NCBI GenBank assembly: GCA_007026445.1 | Contig: VDMD01000125.1 | Span: 1 to 63,701 of the forward strand | Direction of reading: 5' to 3' | Length of the DNA: 63,701 bases | DNA from: Schizophyllum amplum | Lineage: Eukaryota; Basidiomycota; Agaricomycetes; Agaricales; Schizophyllaceae | Shown here: positions 20,601 to 32,300 of the stretch, in pieces | How positions within the stretch are numbered: the first letter of the stretch is position 1 | Layout: each line of letters opens with the position of its first letter | Translations under genes and position numbers: made by a program | The notes under the pieces: generated by a model | Databases searched by the model: none | What the model saw: only the letters and a program-made list of their open reading frames with translations | What the model was told of the DNA's origin: nothing

Positions 20601-22970
20601 GGCCTCGGATGCTGATTCCGGTGCGCTCTGCTCATCTGTCCTGTCGCCGTTCCTCCCGCTCACTCTCGTTCGTCCTAGACGCCGAGTCGGACGATAGCCA
20701 GTCGCAGGACGCACCCCGTCCTTCCGGTAAGTTTGTTCGCTGTCGTCCTCCCCCTCCTGCGCCTGACTCGTCGCGACACAGGAACCACAGGTTTCTGTAC
20801 CCTGCTTTGCTCGGACGGGCTGTTGGATGAGCCCATCGCCACGCTCAGGCGGGCAATGAAGGCTGCAAACCTTTACGAGCAAGCGGAAAGCATCGCCGCG
20901 CTGCAAGTTCTCGTGGAACCGCTTCAACCCGCCGTCAGCGCCTTCCTCGTCGCTGAACCCATTCGCGGGTTCGGCCTATCCACCGCGTATCTCAATGGTG
21001 TCCTTCCCGCCGCGCAGGCTTTACCTGGCCTGTGGAATGCCGTCCGCGTGGCCGAGGCAGACGCTGTCCTCCTCCGCTACGGTCAAATGCTCGCCACGCT
21101 CGGCTTGGAACACTTTGTTACGCAGCTCTCGCGTGCTTTTTTTGCGAGCTATTCAGATCCGCATGCCTCTCCCATTCCTTGGGTGCACAAGCTGTACGCG
21201 TGGGCCACAGAAACCGTTCGCGATATGCCTTCTGACGGTGCCTCGACATCCCTCACCGTCACCTTCAGCCCCTCCTCCTGGGACGGCGCTTTCGGCGAAC
21301 AAGTGTTCCACCTTCAGCTGAAGCACAAGCGCGACGGCCGCTTCAGGCCAGAAACCGAGCGCAACCGTGCGGCGCAGGAGCTGGTCTATCAGGCACTCTC
21401 AGCGTGGTTTGGCCTCGGCAACGAGCTCCCGGCTCGCAGGCGCTTTCGATACGCGCTGTCCCGGGCGCTGGTGGACGCTTACGGCACGTCACTCATTCTC
21501 GCTGCCCCCCTCGTCATCCGCATGTTTGAGCGGCCTCATGGCAAGCATTTCAAAGCCCCCTCTCGCAGCAAGAAGGCCCTTCGTCCCGCCCACGTTGATC
21601 GGCTGTGCGATGAGGTACGCGCCGTCGCCTCTCTTGATCACCCCTGGTATCATCACGCCCTCGCGGACCTCGATACGCTCACCGCCCTTTTCAACGAATA
21701 TTCTCGTCTGCGCGCCACCGCTACCAGGGCCATTCCAATGGCCCGGCCTCCCAGCTTGCGATGCAGTGAGTGTCCCGTCGACCCTCTCGCCGTTTTCGCA
21801 ACTGCTTACAGGCGCACCGTAGATCGCGAGTTCTCGCTCGCCGACGTACCGCGCGCTTGCGAGCATGTCGTTCGGTTCCTGCGCGAGTCTGCGCAGCTGC
21901 TCGACGACTCCTTTGACGTTTCGGGCAGTCGGCCTCTAGCGCACATCAAGTCATCTCTCGACGGTCTCTTTCCTATCAAGGAGCTGGCCCCTTACCGCCG
22001 TCACGCGACGCGCGCGGGCCACGGCCTTACTTTGGAGCTCGTTCAAACCCGTTCCGGCGCTTTCAGCGCGCTCCTTGGCCGTACCTGCCTCTTCAACTCT
22101 CCGTGCGCGCTCGACCACTCGGTTGTCTTTGCGGACATGGACGAGGCGCAAGGGTTTCGCGACTCGTATCCTCACCTTCCTGACACCGAGTTCGTCAACC
22201 CGTCCGCTTACGGCCGCACCAATCATCGGTCGTGGGCGCACTCCTTCTCCTGCTGGGAGGCCGCGGACGACCTCGCCGAGTTCATTCGCAAGGGCCATCC
22301 GACCGCGCCTGGATCCGCCCACTACACATTTCCGGACCTCGTGGCTGAGATCCAACGGCTCCGCATCCCCACCCTTGGACCCCTCATCGCGTTCCTGACT
22401 GCCGCCGACCTCGCCCAGTGCGGTGCCGCTCCCATGCCCGACTTTTCCGACATTGCCGCCCTTCTCGATGCCGGCGCCGCGAGGGCGCTGGGGAGGCTTG
22501 GGCTTCCGCACCACTCCGTTCAGGATCGGTCCACGAGCTATGAGGCCTTGTACGCGGCCGTCGAGACTGAGCTCACTGCGGATGAGAAGGCCGAGTGGCG
22601 CTGGGATCCCCTCACGTTTGAGCATGCGCTCTGCAAGTACAGCAAGTGCATCCATCTATTCGTTCACTCGTACCAGTGGTGTGCGTGCGACCTCTGCGCA
22701 CTCCCCAAGTGCAACTGCCGCGTTTGCTACAAGCGAACATCTCCTCCGGACGCGCGCGATGACCGTTCGGCGGGGCGTACCCCCCGAAAGCCCAAGACGC
22801 AGACGCAGTCACCCAGCACACGCCAGGCGCGCGCCGCCGACAAGTCTACTGCCCGCCTCGTCCGCAAACCGACATCCCAGTCCGCACCCAAGCAGCGTTC
22901 GGCAGCTACCGCCGCCCTCAAGCGCAGCTCCCCCAGAAAGGCGGCCGGCGCGTCCAAGTCCAATAAGTAG
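17665..22970 (+). CDS. large unknown cassette protein 1 with Cys-rich C-terminus
   Basis: The ATG at 17665 follows CGCCA and opens MATAFPLVAEGESTVLLPNR. About 14 small introns are implied. Examples checked for phase: 17912-17963; one near 20062-20116 joining PRPSP to DAPSREESPMEQD; and those flanking the acidic stretch near 20.6-20.78 kb. The long last exon (from about 20782) is uninterrupted for ~730 codons. The order is: N-terminal domain shared with the decayed copy upstream, unknown middle, Ser/Asp-rich linker, and a helical domain (TTGFCTLLCSDGLLDEPIAT onward). A Cys cluster CACDLCALPKCNCRVCYKR near the end looks zinc-binding, and the tail is basic with SPRK. The total is roughly 1,400 residues. 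I recognise no family. Orientation and close spacing tie it to the recombinase-helicase gene downstream. Confidence 0.65.
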
Positions 22971-23129
22971 TTGCCTTTTGTAATATACGTAGCCATTTGG
23001 TGTTATCTATCGAGTGTGGCTTCCTGTCGCTACCCCTTTGCTTCTGATTTGCGAGGTGTGACACGCGTTCGTTCGTCACCCAAGGCCCGCGTCTCGCTTT
23101 CATTGCTACCACCACAACCGCGTGCGCGT

Positions 23130-23636
23130 ATGGCTGCCCAAGACACCTTCTCCAACCTGCTCCGGCTCGTCTCGCTCTCGTGCGGGTACTGCGTCGTCCA
23201 CAGCCTGCTGACTCATGGCACGCTTCCCGTAGGACCGGTGCAGCACGGCATACACGACTGCCCTTCCATACCGGTTTGGCAGCGCGCTCTGGTTCATCGC
23301 CTGGTCGCAGACGTTCGTTACGAGCGGGGGGAGAGAACCTGCTACGTTTGTCATCTGCCAAGCGCGCACCACCCTCCGCTCCAACCACTCCGCCACCATC
23401 GAGCGAACCACCCCCACGCTTCGCTCATCCCCCAAGCGTTATGGGCGGTTCAGTCCATTGACCCCCATTTGCACCTTTCGGCCATGGATGCCTTGTCAGT
23501 CGAAGCCCGTGGCCATTCGTGGAGCACCCCACGCGAGATGGCAGCGTGGATAGCCGATTCGCATGCGACGGACGAGGGGAACAGCGCAATCGCCCTCCTG
23601 CGATTCCTGCACGCAGAGTTTCACCTTGGTGCTTGA
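23130..23636 (+). CDS. stand-alone Cys-rich module homologous to the RecQ gene's C-terminus
   Basis: The single-exon frame from ATG (MAAQDTFSNLLRLVSLSCGY) encodes 168 residues. It shares an ordered set of motifs with the C-terminal ~170 residues of the large helicase protein ending at 35518. These are CGYC, a downstream His-x-Cys-Pro-like Cys (HDCPSI here, NHCPLL there), C-x2-CHxP (CYVCHLP / CFTCHFP), HPP, a LWAV segment, W(S/D)TP(R/K)xMAxW, and an aromatic-Leu-Gly end. The four or more conserved Cys/His suggest a zinc-binding fold. It sits between the two large unknown genes, 160 bp after one and 346 bp before the other. It could be a partner subunit, a competitor or a leftover of an earlier helicase gene. 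Confidence 0.75.
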   Translation: MAAQDTFSNLLRLVSLSCGYCVVHSLLTHGTLPVGPVQHGIHDCPSIPVWQRALVHRLVADVRYERGERTCYVCHLPSAHHPPLQPLRHHRANHPHASLIPQALWAVQSIDPHLHLSAMDALSVEARGHSWSTPREMAAWIADSHATDEGNSAIALLRFLHAEFHLGA

Positions 23637-23899
23637 GCCCGCCGGACCATCGGCCCCTGCTTATGCGTCGTATCCTCATGCTCCGTAGCAGGCATGGCAC
23701 TATTTGGTTACCGGTTGTAATGTCATTGCTCCTTGTAACCGATGTAGCCATCATCAGTTCAATGTTCAAGCGTTCGGCAAGCGTCCTCCGGCACCGTCAC
23801 CCAGCTCGTAAGTTCCCCTTTCTCCCTGTCATCCTTCGGCCGATGAGAGTCTGTCAGGCACGCTCCATGCCTTTGCCGCGGCTTTCCCATCCCGAATGT

Positions 23900-23905
23900 A
23901 TAAGA
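23900..23905 (+). promoter_or_regulatory. possible TATA box for large cassette gene 2
   Basis: TATAAG lies 77 bp before the ATG at 23982, a usual distance for a fungal core promoter, and the spacer is pyrimidine-rich. Confidence 0.45.
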
Positions 23906-23981
23906 GCCCGCCACCTCGCTCAAATTTCCGATCTGCATCCCCTTATCGTCTTGTCTGCCTACCTCCCTCACGCTGCCCCAG

Positions 23982-26900
23982 ATGGGTGAGGAAATGACCC
24001 AGGTGCGTGGACGTGCCCTCCGTTTGTTCGCCTGCGTTTTTAATCGCCAACAATCCCCAAGCGGAAAGCACGTCCTCGCTCGGCGTCCTCTCTCTCGCGC
24101 GAGCTCAATTCTACGAGGCGCCAGTCTCCGACAATGCTGGTGTGTTCGCCTGCCGAGCATCTAACAACGCATCCCAGCTAACGCTGTTCTCCCAGGTTCC
24201 ATCAACGGTCCGTCCGCGCCTTCACACCGTCGACTTTTTTGTCTGATCGCCTGCCGGTAGTCCCAGATTCCGCCCGAAGAGGATGCGTTTCCGTTTACCA
24301 GCGCCCAGGTGCGTTCCCTCCCGCCCTTGCCGCCTTCGTCTGCCTGACCCTTGTGCTTCCCCAGCGGTCTTCGCCTCCCGCCGCCGGATCCGCCGAAGCT
24401 CACCATTCGTTGAACCAGCTCTCCCACGAACGTTCCGGAGGCAGCCCATCAGCAACATCCCCCATCCCCCAGCCACATTCCTCGCCCGCGGGGTCTACCG
24501 TTGCTCCTGGCTCTCAGGTACGTGGATAGCCCTCAGTCCGGTTCACCTCGATGTTGACCCCGGCCGCTCAGCCTGCGTCTGATCGATCAGCCGCCCACGA
24601 TTACGAGTTTAGCACCCCTGAGTCCTCTCAGCGCAGCGAGTATGACGCCGCAACACTCGCAGCTCTTCAGGCGGCGGACAGAGTTTCTCAGGTGTTCCAG
24701 CAAAGTTCGACGCAGGTGCGCATTTCACTATGTGTGACAGCGAGTATCTTACCGCCTCTCCCATCCCAGCCAACGCCGAACAGCTCGTCGTCAGAAGCAC
24801 CGCCCTCGGTGCGCTCTCCTCCTTCTTGCCCGTACATCCTTCTTCTCACGCCCAACTTGGCCCCCTGCAGAACTCCTTCTCGGACGGCAGCAACCCCGGC
24901 ATCGATCCCAAGCTCACCCTTCTCAACGGTTGCGCCCCCCAACTCAAACCCAATGCGTGCGTACTTCCATCTTCTGACGACCGCAGGCGCCCGTGTCAGA
25001 GACAGGAGGCTGATGAGCCTAATAGGACCAACATCCTGTCCGCCCAGCAGCGTGGCACTCCCGATAACGAGCAAGAGGACGAGGGCGAGGAGCAGGAGCC
25101 GCGGCGATCCCTCCCCGCGGGCGACAATAGTTCGGAGGAGCACGAAGGGGATAACGAGGACCGTCCGCGCGGTGCTGGATCCGACTCGAGCTCTGACTCG
25201 GACGGCGATTTTGCGCCCGCCCGAAGTCGCCGGCCAGGGTCCTCCGACGGCCGTCCCACCGGTCGCCGGCGAGATCGTCCGTGCGTTCCAACGCTGTCCA
25301 GCAAGCGGCCGCGCGGGTCCGAAACCGACAGCGATGAACGCGATGGATCGAGCTCCGACGAACCCGCCAGCCGCCGCCGCAGTCCGGGTGGTCGCCGCCC
25401 GGTGACCACGCCCGGGCGCCCCGGGTCATCCTCGCATGGCTCGGACAGTGACACCGATGGGCGTGATCAAGACGCGTCCTCCCAGCGTGCGGCGACTTCC
25501 AACCGGCGCCCTTCCCCGCCCGCACCCGGTGGTGATGCCGTTCCGAGCGCCACTCAGCAGTTTTCCGAGCTGGTTAGTCGCTCTCGATTCTCCCTCATTC
25601 GTTGCGGCGCTGACCGCCTGGCAGGAAACGTCGTTTGAGCGCCTCAAGCGCACGAGCCTCATCGGTCATGCGGACCTCGTTGTCGCCTTTGCGGACTATG
25701 GATGCGGCGCTGAAGTCATCCGACAACTGTGGCAGCGGCCCATTGATGGCAGCATTGTCAGCAAGTTTCTCTCTGCTGCTGACGCCGGCGCGTACGCTCC
25801 GCTCGACATCGACAATGCTGTCACAGTGCTCCTTCGCATGGTTGATGTCGACATGAACTCTGTCATCCACGACGTCAGGTCGGGCCACAAAATTCTCAGG
25901 CTTCTCCGCCCTGGCGTTCCCGTCCTGATCGTCAACGGATACCACAGGCTGGAGATCCGCCGCAAACAGTTCCTCAAAGACTTCTACGCCCGTTTCAACT
26001 GCAGTGTTATGCCTGCGCCTGCCGAGTTTACCCCTGAGCAGCGCGAGTTTGCCATGTCGAGCTCCCGTATCGTCGCCCGATTGTACGACCTGGGTTTGTG
26101 AGACGTCCGTCCCAGCAGACCGTTGCTGACCACTTGCTCCCAGACAAACTGGAAGCCGACCCTGTCGGCCGGCGTGTCATGCTTGCTCTATCGAGCAACA
26201 ACGAGATCGCCTCCCACCAAGATCCGGTCTCCTCCCAGCTCATTCGCTTCGCCAACGCCGTCTACAGAGACATGAACGAGCACTCCGCCGCGCAGGAGCT
26301 TCTCGGCAAAGACTACCACGCGTCTGTCAAGAAGATCTTTGGAAACCATCACCAAATGCGCTCCGCCATCGTTGACTTCAGCGGGCTCGAATGCCTGGTC
26401 GATCAGTCCGTATCTCCCGCTGTATTTGACGCTCCTGTGTTGCTTGAGTCCGCCAAGGGGCCGTTTGAAGTGCGTCCTGTCCTCTCCGACCACGATTACG
26501 CACGTTCTCACGCAATCCCCAGGTTTTGCGCGTTATGCACCTGTCCGGCAAGTCTGCGTTCATGTTCGCGCTCGAGGATGTGGACGTCCCACCATATTTC
26601 GGTGAGCCCGGGCGCAACCGACAATCCGCTCTGTGGTTGGAGCGCCACACTGTTCCGTGGAATATCGTGGCGACGATGCGCCTGACGCCCGCGCAGTCGT
26701 ACGTGTACGGGCTGATGATGCTGGCGTCGGAGGATCTGTACGTGCAGTGGGCCCCCAAGCGCGCCAAGGCACCCATTGCGGTCCTTGCAGAGTATCAGTC
26801 CCAGCCCGCAGGAGGTAAGCGACATCTCCTTTTTTTATCGTGCGGTCGGCCCGCTCACCGTACGCGATTCTGCAGTGCTACACCCTCACGCTGAGGTTGA

Positions 26901-29158
26901 TGCCTTGCTTGACCTCTACCGCAAGCGATTCGTCGCTTCGTATCAAGCGCACGTTGAGCGGACGCTGCAGGAGGAAGGCAGCAGTCTTCCCGAAGAAGTA
27001 ACAGCCCTTTTGCGCAGGCCGCACATCGCCTCAAGAACGTTTCAGCACTTGGTCCATGCCGGCTCTCTGTCCGCCCGGCCGACGTTTCCTCCAGCTGTCC
27101 TCCTCTGCCCGACGCTCATCTGTGACCTCTTGTCGTGGTTCAAGCAGGCCCCCAGGAACGTGGGTGAAGTTGTCGCTGTGGTACGTGCCTCCGTCCTCCC
27201 GGCCCTGATCCCGTGTCTCATCCAACGACAGCTCCTGAACACCCTCATTCCCGGATGCAACGCGTACTTGCCCACCACCAAGGTGCAGGTCAGCAACATT
27301 AACACCCCGGATTACCGCAACTCGCTCGCCCTGTTGGGTGCGTGGGTTCACGCTATCTGCGCGAGAGTGCCCGTCCACCATCCGGCACCACCATCCCTCC
27401 TAGCGGACGCCATCCTTTTTCGGGTACGTCTCCTCTGCGTGTCGGTGCCGCCCGCTCACCGGCGTCTTCTAGGTAGCGACCTTCATCATGTGCAACCGAG
27501 CGGCTTATGGCAAGAAGGTCGTCATCAATGCGATCAAAGAGTGTCTCGCTGAACCGTCTGATGACCTCTCCGCTACCGGATCCGCCATCGAGGCTCATCT
27601 CGTGCACGTCATTGGGGTTTGGAGAAGTGATCAGGCGCGGTTATGCGATTGCGCTCCGCATGCGGCCGATACTTCGAACCCCCGTCAGCCGTTCCGCATT
27701 TCGCGCGATTCCTCGGCCCGGTACCAGCATGACATGGACCTATCCACCAGGATGAAGCGCCCCGAGCTGCCGCCGCTGCCCCCCGGGTGCAAGGAATTCA
27801 TTAATCACGTCCTGCACGACATCTTCCCGCTCTTTCCCTTCAACGTCCTCAACCATCCGTCTCCCAAGGCTCAAACATCCAGCGATAAGCATGTGCGCAA
27901 CGTCGTCCGCGCCGTGCTCGTCTTTCACCATCAATCTTCGACCATAGCCAGGGCGTTCAGCGAGCACTCGTGCTTGGGCCAGCTTCGTGACCTTGTTCTG
28001 GAGCAGCTTCCTCCGCCTTCGTCCGCATCCTCGACTGCGTTTATCCAGCAGTACGACATGCTCAGGTGTTATGCCGATGACTCGACCGCTACGTTCGCTT
28101 CTCTCCAGCTGTTTGGAGTCGAACCAGCGTCCAGGAAGGTCGCCCCTCCCAAAGTCATTGGCGGCAGGCGCTGCGACGTCGCCCGGTTCGAGCGTGGCCT
28201 TCCTCCGCGGCGAATAGCGTCCGTTCAGCCTTCCGGCACCCCCGCTCCCGCTTCCCCCCCGGCCCGAGTTCGTCCTACGGACGCTCATGGTCGCACGCCT
28301 GTGGCAAGCCCTAATTCGAGTCACGAAGCTCCCCCCGAGCTTCCTCGCCCTCCCTTCCCAACGAGCGGCACCCCCCAGAGCCAGCCGGCTGGTCGTGTGT
28401 TGCGCAACCGTGGCGCCCCCGCAATTCCGTCTCAAGGTCTATCTCCCCATTCCGATCACGGGGAGGATCCCCCGTCCGAGCGCGAGGACAGCGAGAAATC
28501 GCAGTCGGACGATGACGAATCCGGTGGTAACCGCAAGGATCCCGAATTCGGCAAGTGGCTACGCGAATCAGGAGAGCGGTATTTGCGCGATGTCGCGATC
28601 ACCTCCAACGCGTACTTTGCCATGACCAAGGCCCTGGCGGGCGGGAAGTCGCAGGGCCCGTTTGGCGCGACAAACCAGCCTGGGTCCGCTCAGGTCAAGG
28701 AGCGTTATCTGCTCAACCGCTTCGCACGGCGGCAGTCCCGAATCGCCTACTCAGTGCGCCCTCCTCTCACCTCCGTTTGTGCTCCCGCTAACCGGCACCG
28801 CCCTCAGCGCCTGTTGGAGGAACTGACGAGCAAACACCTCCGGGGGGAAGACGAGATTATGCAACGGAACGCGGTGGCGTACTGCATGTTCCATTTCCCG
28901 CCCATCTTCCGTGGCACGTCTAACAAGGCAGCGGCTCCCGCCTCGTCCAAGCCTTCCGCGACCAAAAAGCGCGGGTTCAAGTCCAAACAGTCCGTCCACT
29001 CCAGTGATGACGAGGACGACCCGGATGGTGTGCCGGCGCCTCGCAGCCCGCAGTCCACGCGTGCCGTGTCTCTCCCCGGTCGCGGTGCACAGGACCTCTT
29101 TTCCCCGTCCCCGCTTAAGCGCCGGCGCCTTGGCCCGCAGTCCGATAGCCACGTCTGA
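23982..29158 (+). CDS. large unknown cassette protein 2, tentative ParB/sulfiredoxin-like motif
   Basis: Starts MGEEMTQ followed directly by a GTGCGT donor, then several short exons. These lead to an acidic, Ser/Arg-rich disordered part (about 25.0-25.55 kb; DSSSDSDGDFAPARSRRPGS). A phase-0 intron (about 25575-25624) joins FSEL to ETSFERLKRTSLIGHADLVV. The next domain contains VPVLIVNGYHRLEIRRKQF, similar in shape to the I-V-x-G-x-H-R motif of the ParB/sulfiredoxin superfamily. Helical domains follow (26.1-27.6 kb), then a long last exon with a Pro/Ser/Asp-rich linker and a basic nuclear-type tail (KRRRLGPQSDSHV). The total is roughly 1,400 residues. I recognise no family; the ParB-like reading rests on one motif. 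Confidence 0.6.
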
Positions 29159-29317
29159 TTCCATACTGTTAGAGTAGCCAATTCGATGCACATTTCCCTA
29201 CCAGAGAAGTCACCCTTTGTTGCCCGCGGGAACGTCTATTCGCCCTGCAGTGTCGGCTTTCTGTTACCGTCCGCTTTATCCATGTTCCGGCTGCCAAATC
29301 TGAGTTCCTGCGCGCCA

Positions 29318-29323
29318 TATAAA
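29318..29323 (+). promoter_or_regulatory. TATA box of the OrsD-recombinase-RecQ gene
   Basis: TATAAA lies 66 bp before the start ATG at 29389. It is followed by a long CT-rich run (CTTTCCCCTCACCTTTCTCT and onward), a common fungal core-promoter arrangement. Confidence 0.6.
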
Positions 29324-29388
29324 GCCAGAGCGTTCTCCGTCTTTCCCCTCACCTTTCTCTCCTCTTTCTCCCTTTGAGTGCCCCCCTC

Positions 29389-32300
29389 ATGGACGCCGAC
29401 GTGGACATGCATGGCCCAGAGGTGCGCTGCGCGCTTTCCTAACGTCATCCACTTCTCACCTGGACTTCCAGGCCGATGAAGCGTCGGACCCCGGCACGGT
29501 CGCGTCTGCCGACTCGGAGGCCAGTGTGAGCACCGTCGCTCGCTCGTCCCACAGGCCTTCTCGCTTACCCTCTTCAGGACGACATTCTGGTCACCGATCT
29601 CATGCGCAGCTTCTCCGTCATGCTCAACACCAAGCTTCGCGTCGTTATCTGTCACTGCGGCCACGTCGTCGATCTGCCCCGGCTGACATTGCACTTTGCC
29701 AATCACGCGTCCGAAGGTCGCTCCGATGCTGGTCCCCGTCTCGCACTCCTCATCAAAGAGTTCCGTACGCTTGGAGTCGTCGACGGCCTTCCGGACCTGT
29801 CGCCGTGTCTTGTGCCCCGAGAGCCCATCGCTGGTATACCGGTGGCCCTCGTGTACGGTTGCAGCGCCTGCGTCTATCACTGCGGCGACCGAAGCAAGGT
29901 GGACAAGCACTGCAAAAAGTATTGCCCCAATCGGGACACTGCAGACCCGACGCCGTCCGTCCTCGACCTCCACGTGCAGCGTCCCCTTCAAAACCAGGGC
30001 TACGTGCGCATCATTCATGATCCTCCCAACGCGGCCATCGCCCCTCTCGTCAACGCCATGATCAAGTTTCAGGCCGACCGGGTCCAGAAGCTCCGTCGGG
30101 AGGAGCAAGACCAGCGCCTCGTCAGTCCGCTGCTCGTCCGTACCGGGTGGCATCAGCACGTTGCTGGACACGACATCGCCTCCCTCGTAGCCGCCGCCGT
30201 CTACCCAGGCAAGGATGAGTTTCCAGGCCTGGCCGATGGCGTGCTGGCCTACTTTCAGCGTGCGACGGACCTCCTTCAGTCTACTGACCGGCTCGTCTTG
30301 CAAAAACTGAACACGCCTGAGCCTGCACGCACGTGCGTACCGTCTTCTGTCCATCTCCGTCGTTTTTTGTCAGCTCACTGCGATTCAGAGGCCTCAACCA
30401 CGAGCCGCTCCACCGCCATCAGGAGCACGAGACCAGCTTGGCGTCGTACGTTCGTCCCGTCGTCAACATTCTCGCCATCCTCTTGCGGCGAGCCACCGGC
30501 AGCTACGAGATACCTTCCTCCCCGGCGCTGACCGCCGCCGTCGACGTCTTGCGCGATAAATCAGCCGAAGGCTCCCGCCTCCGGCGCAAGTACATTCACG
30601 AGGCTGTCTACGCTCTCTGGTTCCGCGAGTGGGGAAGAGAAGCTGCCGCCCAAACTGTTGTGGACCCTACCCTTGCGACGCTCACCCTCCTCGCGCTCAG
30701 GCCGGACGGGAGCTTTGTGGATGCGTCAGGCCTCACCGGCATTCTTGCCAAGCTCACCCGAGCCATCCAGCTCACCGCCGTCTTCGAGGTGCATGGGCAG
30801 ATGTCTTTGGCCAAAAATCCCTCGGTTGGCTTTCAGCTCCAGCAGACGGAGCACCTGGAGCGCTATGTTCAAGAGGGCCAGCTGACCACATTTGCGTCCG
30901 TCCGCTCGCTGCAGCATTACGCGACCGCCATCTCCTATTCGTCCGTGAACGTCCCCCGCATCTGGTGGACGGACACGAAGACGTGGCAGTCGCTCCTCTA
31001 CCGGGGCCGAAAGTTCACTCTCGATCATCTCCGCCGCATCCTGGCCCGCGTTCAGTCCGACGTCATCTCCTCCTTTGAGTACCTCACCGCCGGGGTCGAC
31101 ACTGACCTTTGCTACGACGATCTCATGGACGACCCACGCAATCGCGACAACGGCTACACTGCCGCCGACCCCTTGCGACCTGCGCTTCGCCAGAGGTTCG
31201 AGGAAGCCAGCAGCCGCATCGTCGCCGCTCACGGTCTGCTCGATCCCAAGACCGGAAAGCTCGACGCCCTCGCCTGCCGCAAGTTCCTCAGTCGTATGGC
31301 CGCTCTCGACCGCGCGCTTATGCTCGCCGTTCACATGGGCAGTGGCGGTCCCCCCCGGGGTACCGAGCTTACCTGCATGATGTACAGGAACACCGCAGAG
31401 CGTCTCCGGAATTTGTTCATGTTTGGCACCCGCCCGTGCATCCTTCGCGCCTACAACAAGACGACCAGCAACCAGCAGCGGGACAAGGTCATCCCGAATG
31501 CCCTGGATGCCGTCACCGGAGATGTTATCTTTCGCAAGGTGCTGTTCCTCAACCCGATCGCTGCCTACATCGCCCCCGCCGTCTGGCCCGAGCGTGCGGA
31601 GGAGGTTTCGCAGCTGTACTACACCATGCTCTTCGTTGACTTTGGCGAGTTGTTCACGACGGACGACGTCAGCAAGGCAATGACGGCGGTCGCCATCGGC
31701 ATCTGCGGCTGGGCGCTCATTATCAGCGCCTACCGGCATATTTACATCGCGTTTGCCAGGAAACTCCTTCACCATCGCGATGAGGAGGCGGAGGACGCCG
31801 AAGAGGTCGACGCCAACCAGGCTGGTCACACCGGCCCAATCGGGCGCGCCCATTATGGCCTCTCCCACCAGACCTTTGTAGGCGCCGATGAGGACACGGT
31901 GAGGGCGTTCACGGACAACAGCGACGTCCACTGCAGAAACGTTGGTATCCGCCCGGGCGGTGACGGTCTGCCTTACTACGAGGTCACCGTTGCGAGCGTG
32001 GAGCAGGCCCAGCAGGAGGCGGCGGCGGCGGCGGCCGCCGCCCCCCCTCCCCCAACTCTCGCGCGCGCGATTGAGGTCATGTTGACCGGGTTCAGCACCA
32101 TCGGCGGCCAAATGGCGGAGCTGATCTCGACCCAGCAGTCCATGCAGACGCGCATCGAAGACCTGGAGGCCCGTTTCACTGAGGGCAACCTGCATGGCGC
32201 CCATTCGCCCTCCAATGTGCCGCCGCCTTCCCAAGCACCAGCCGCCTCTCAGCCACCGGTGTCCTCGCAAGCGCCTCCCTCGTCGTGGTTTCCGAGTGCG

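Noticed and set aside
29236..30354. 372-codon reverse open frame
   Set aside because: Antisense to the OrsD-like exon and the promoter of the same gene; no motif.
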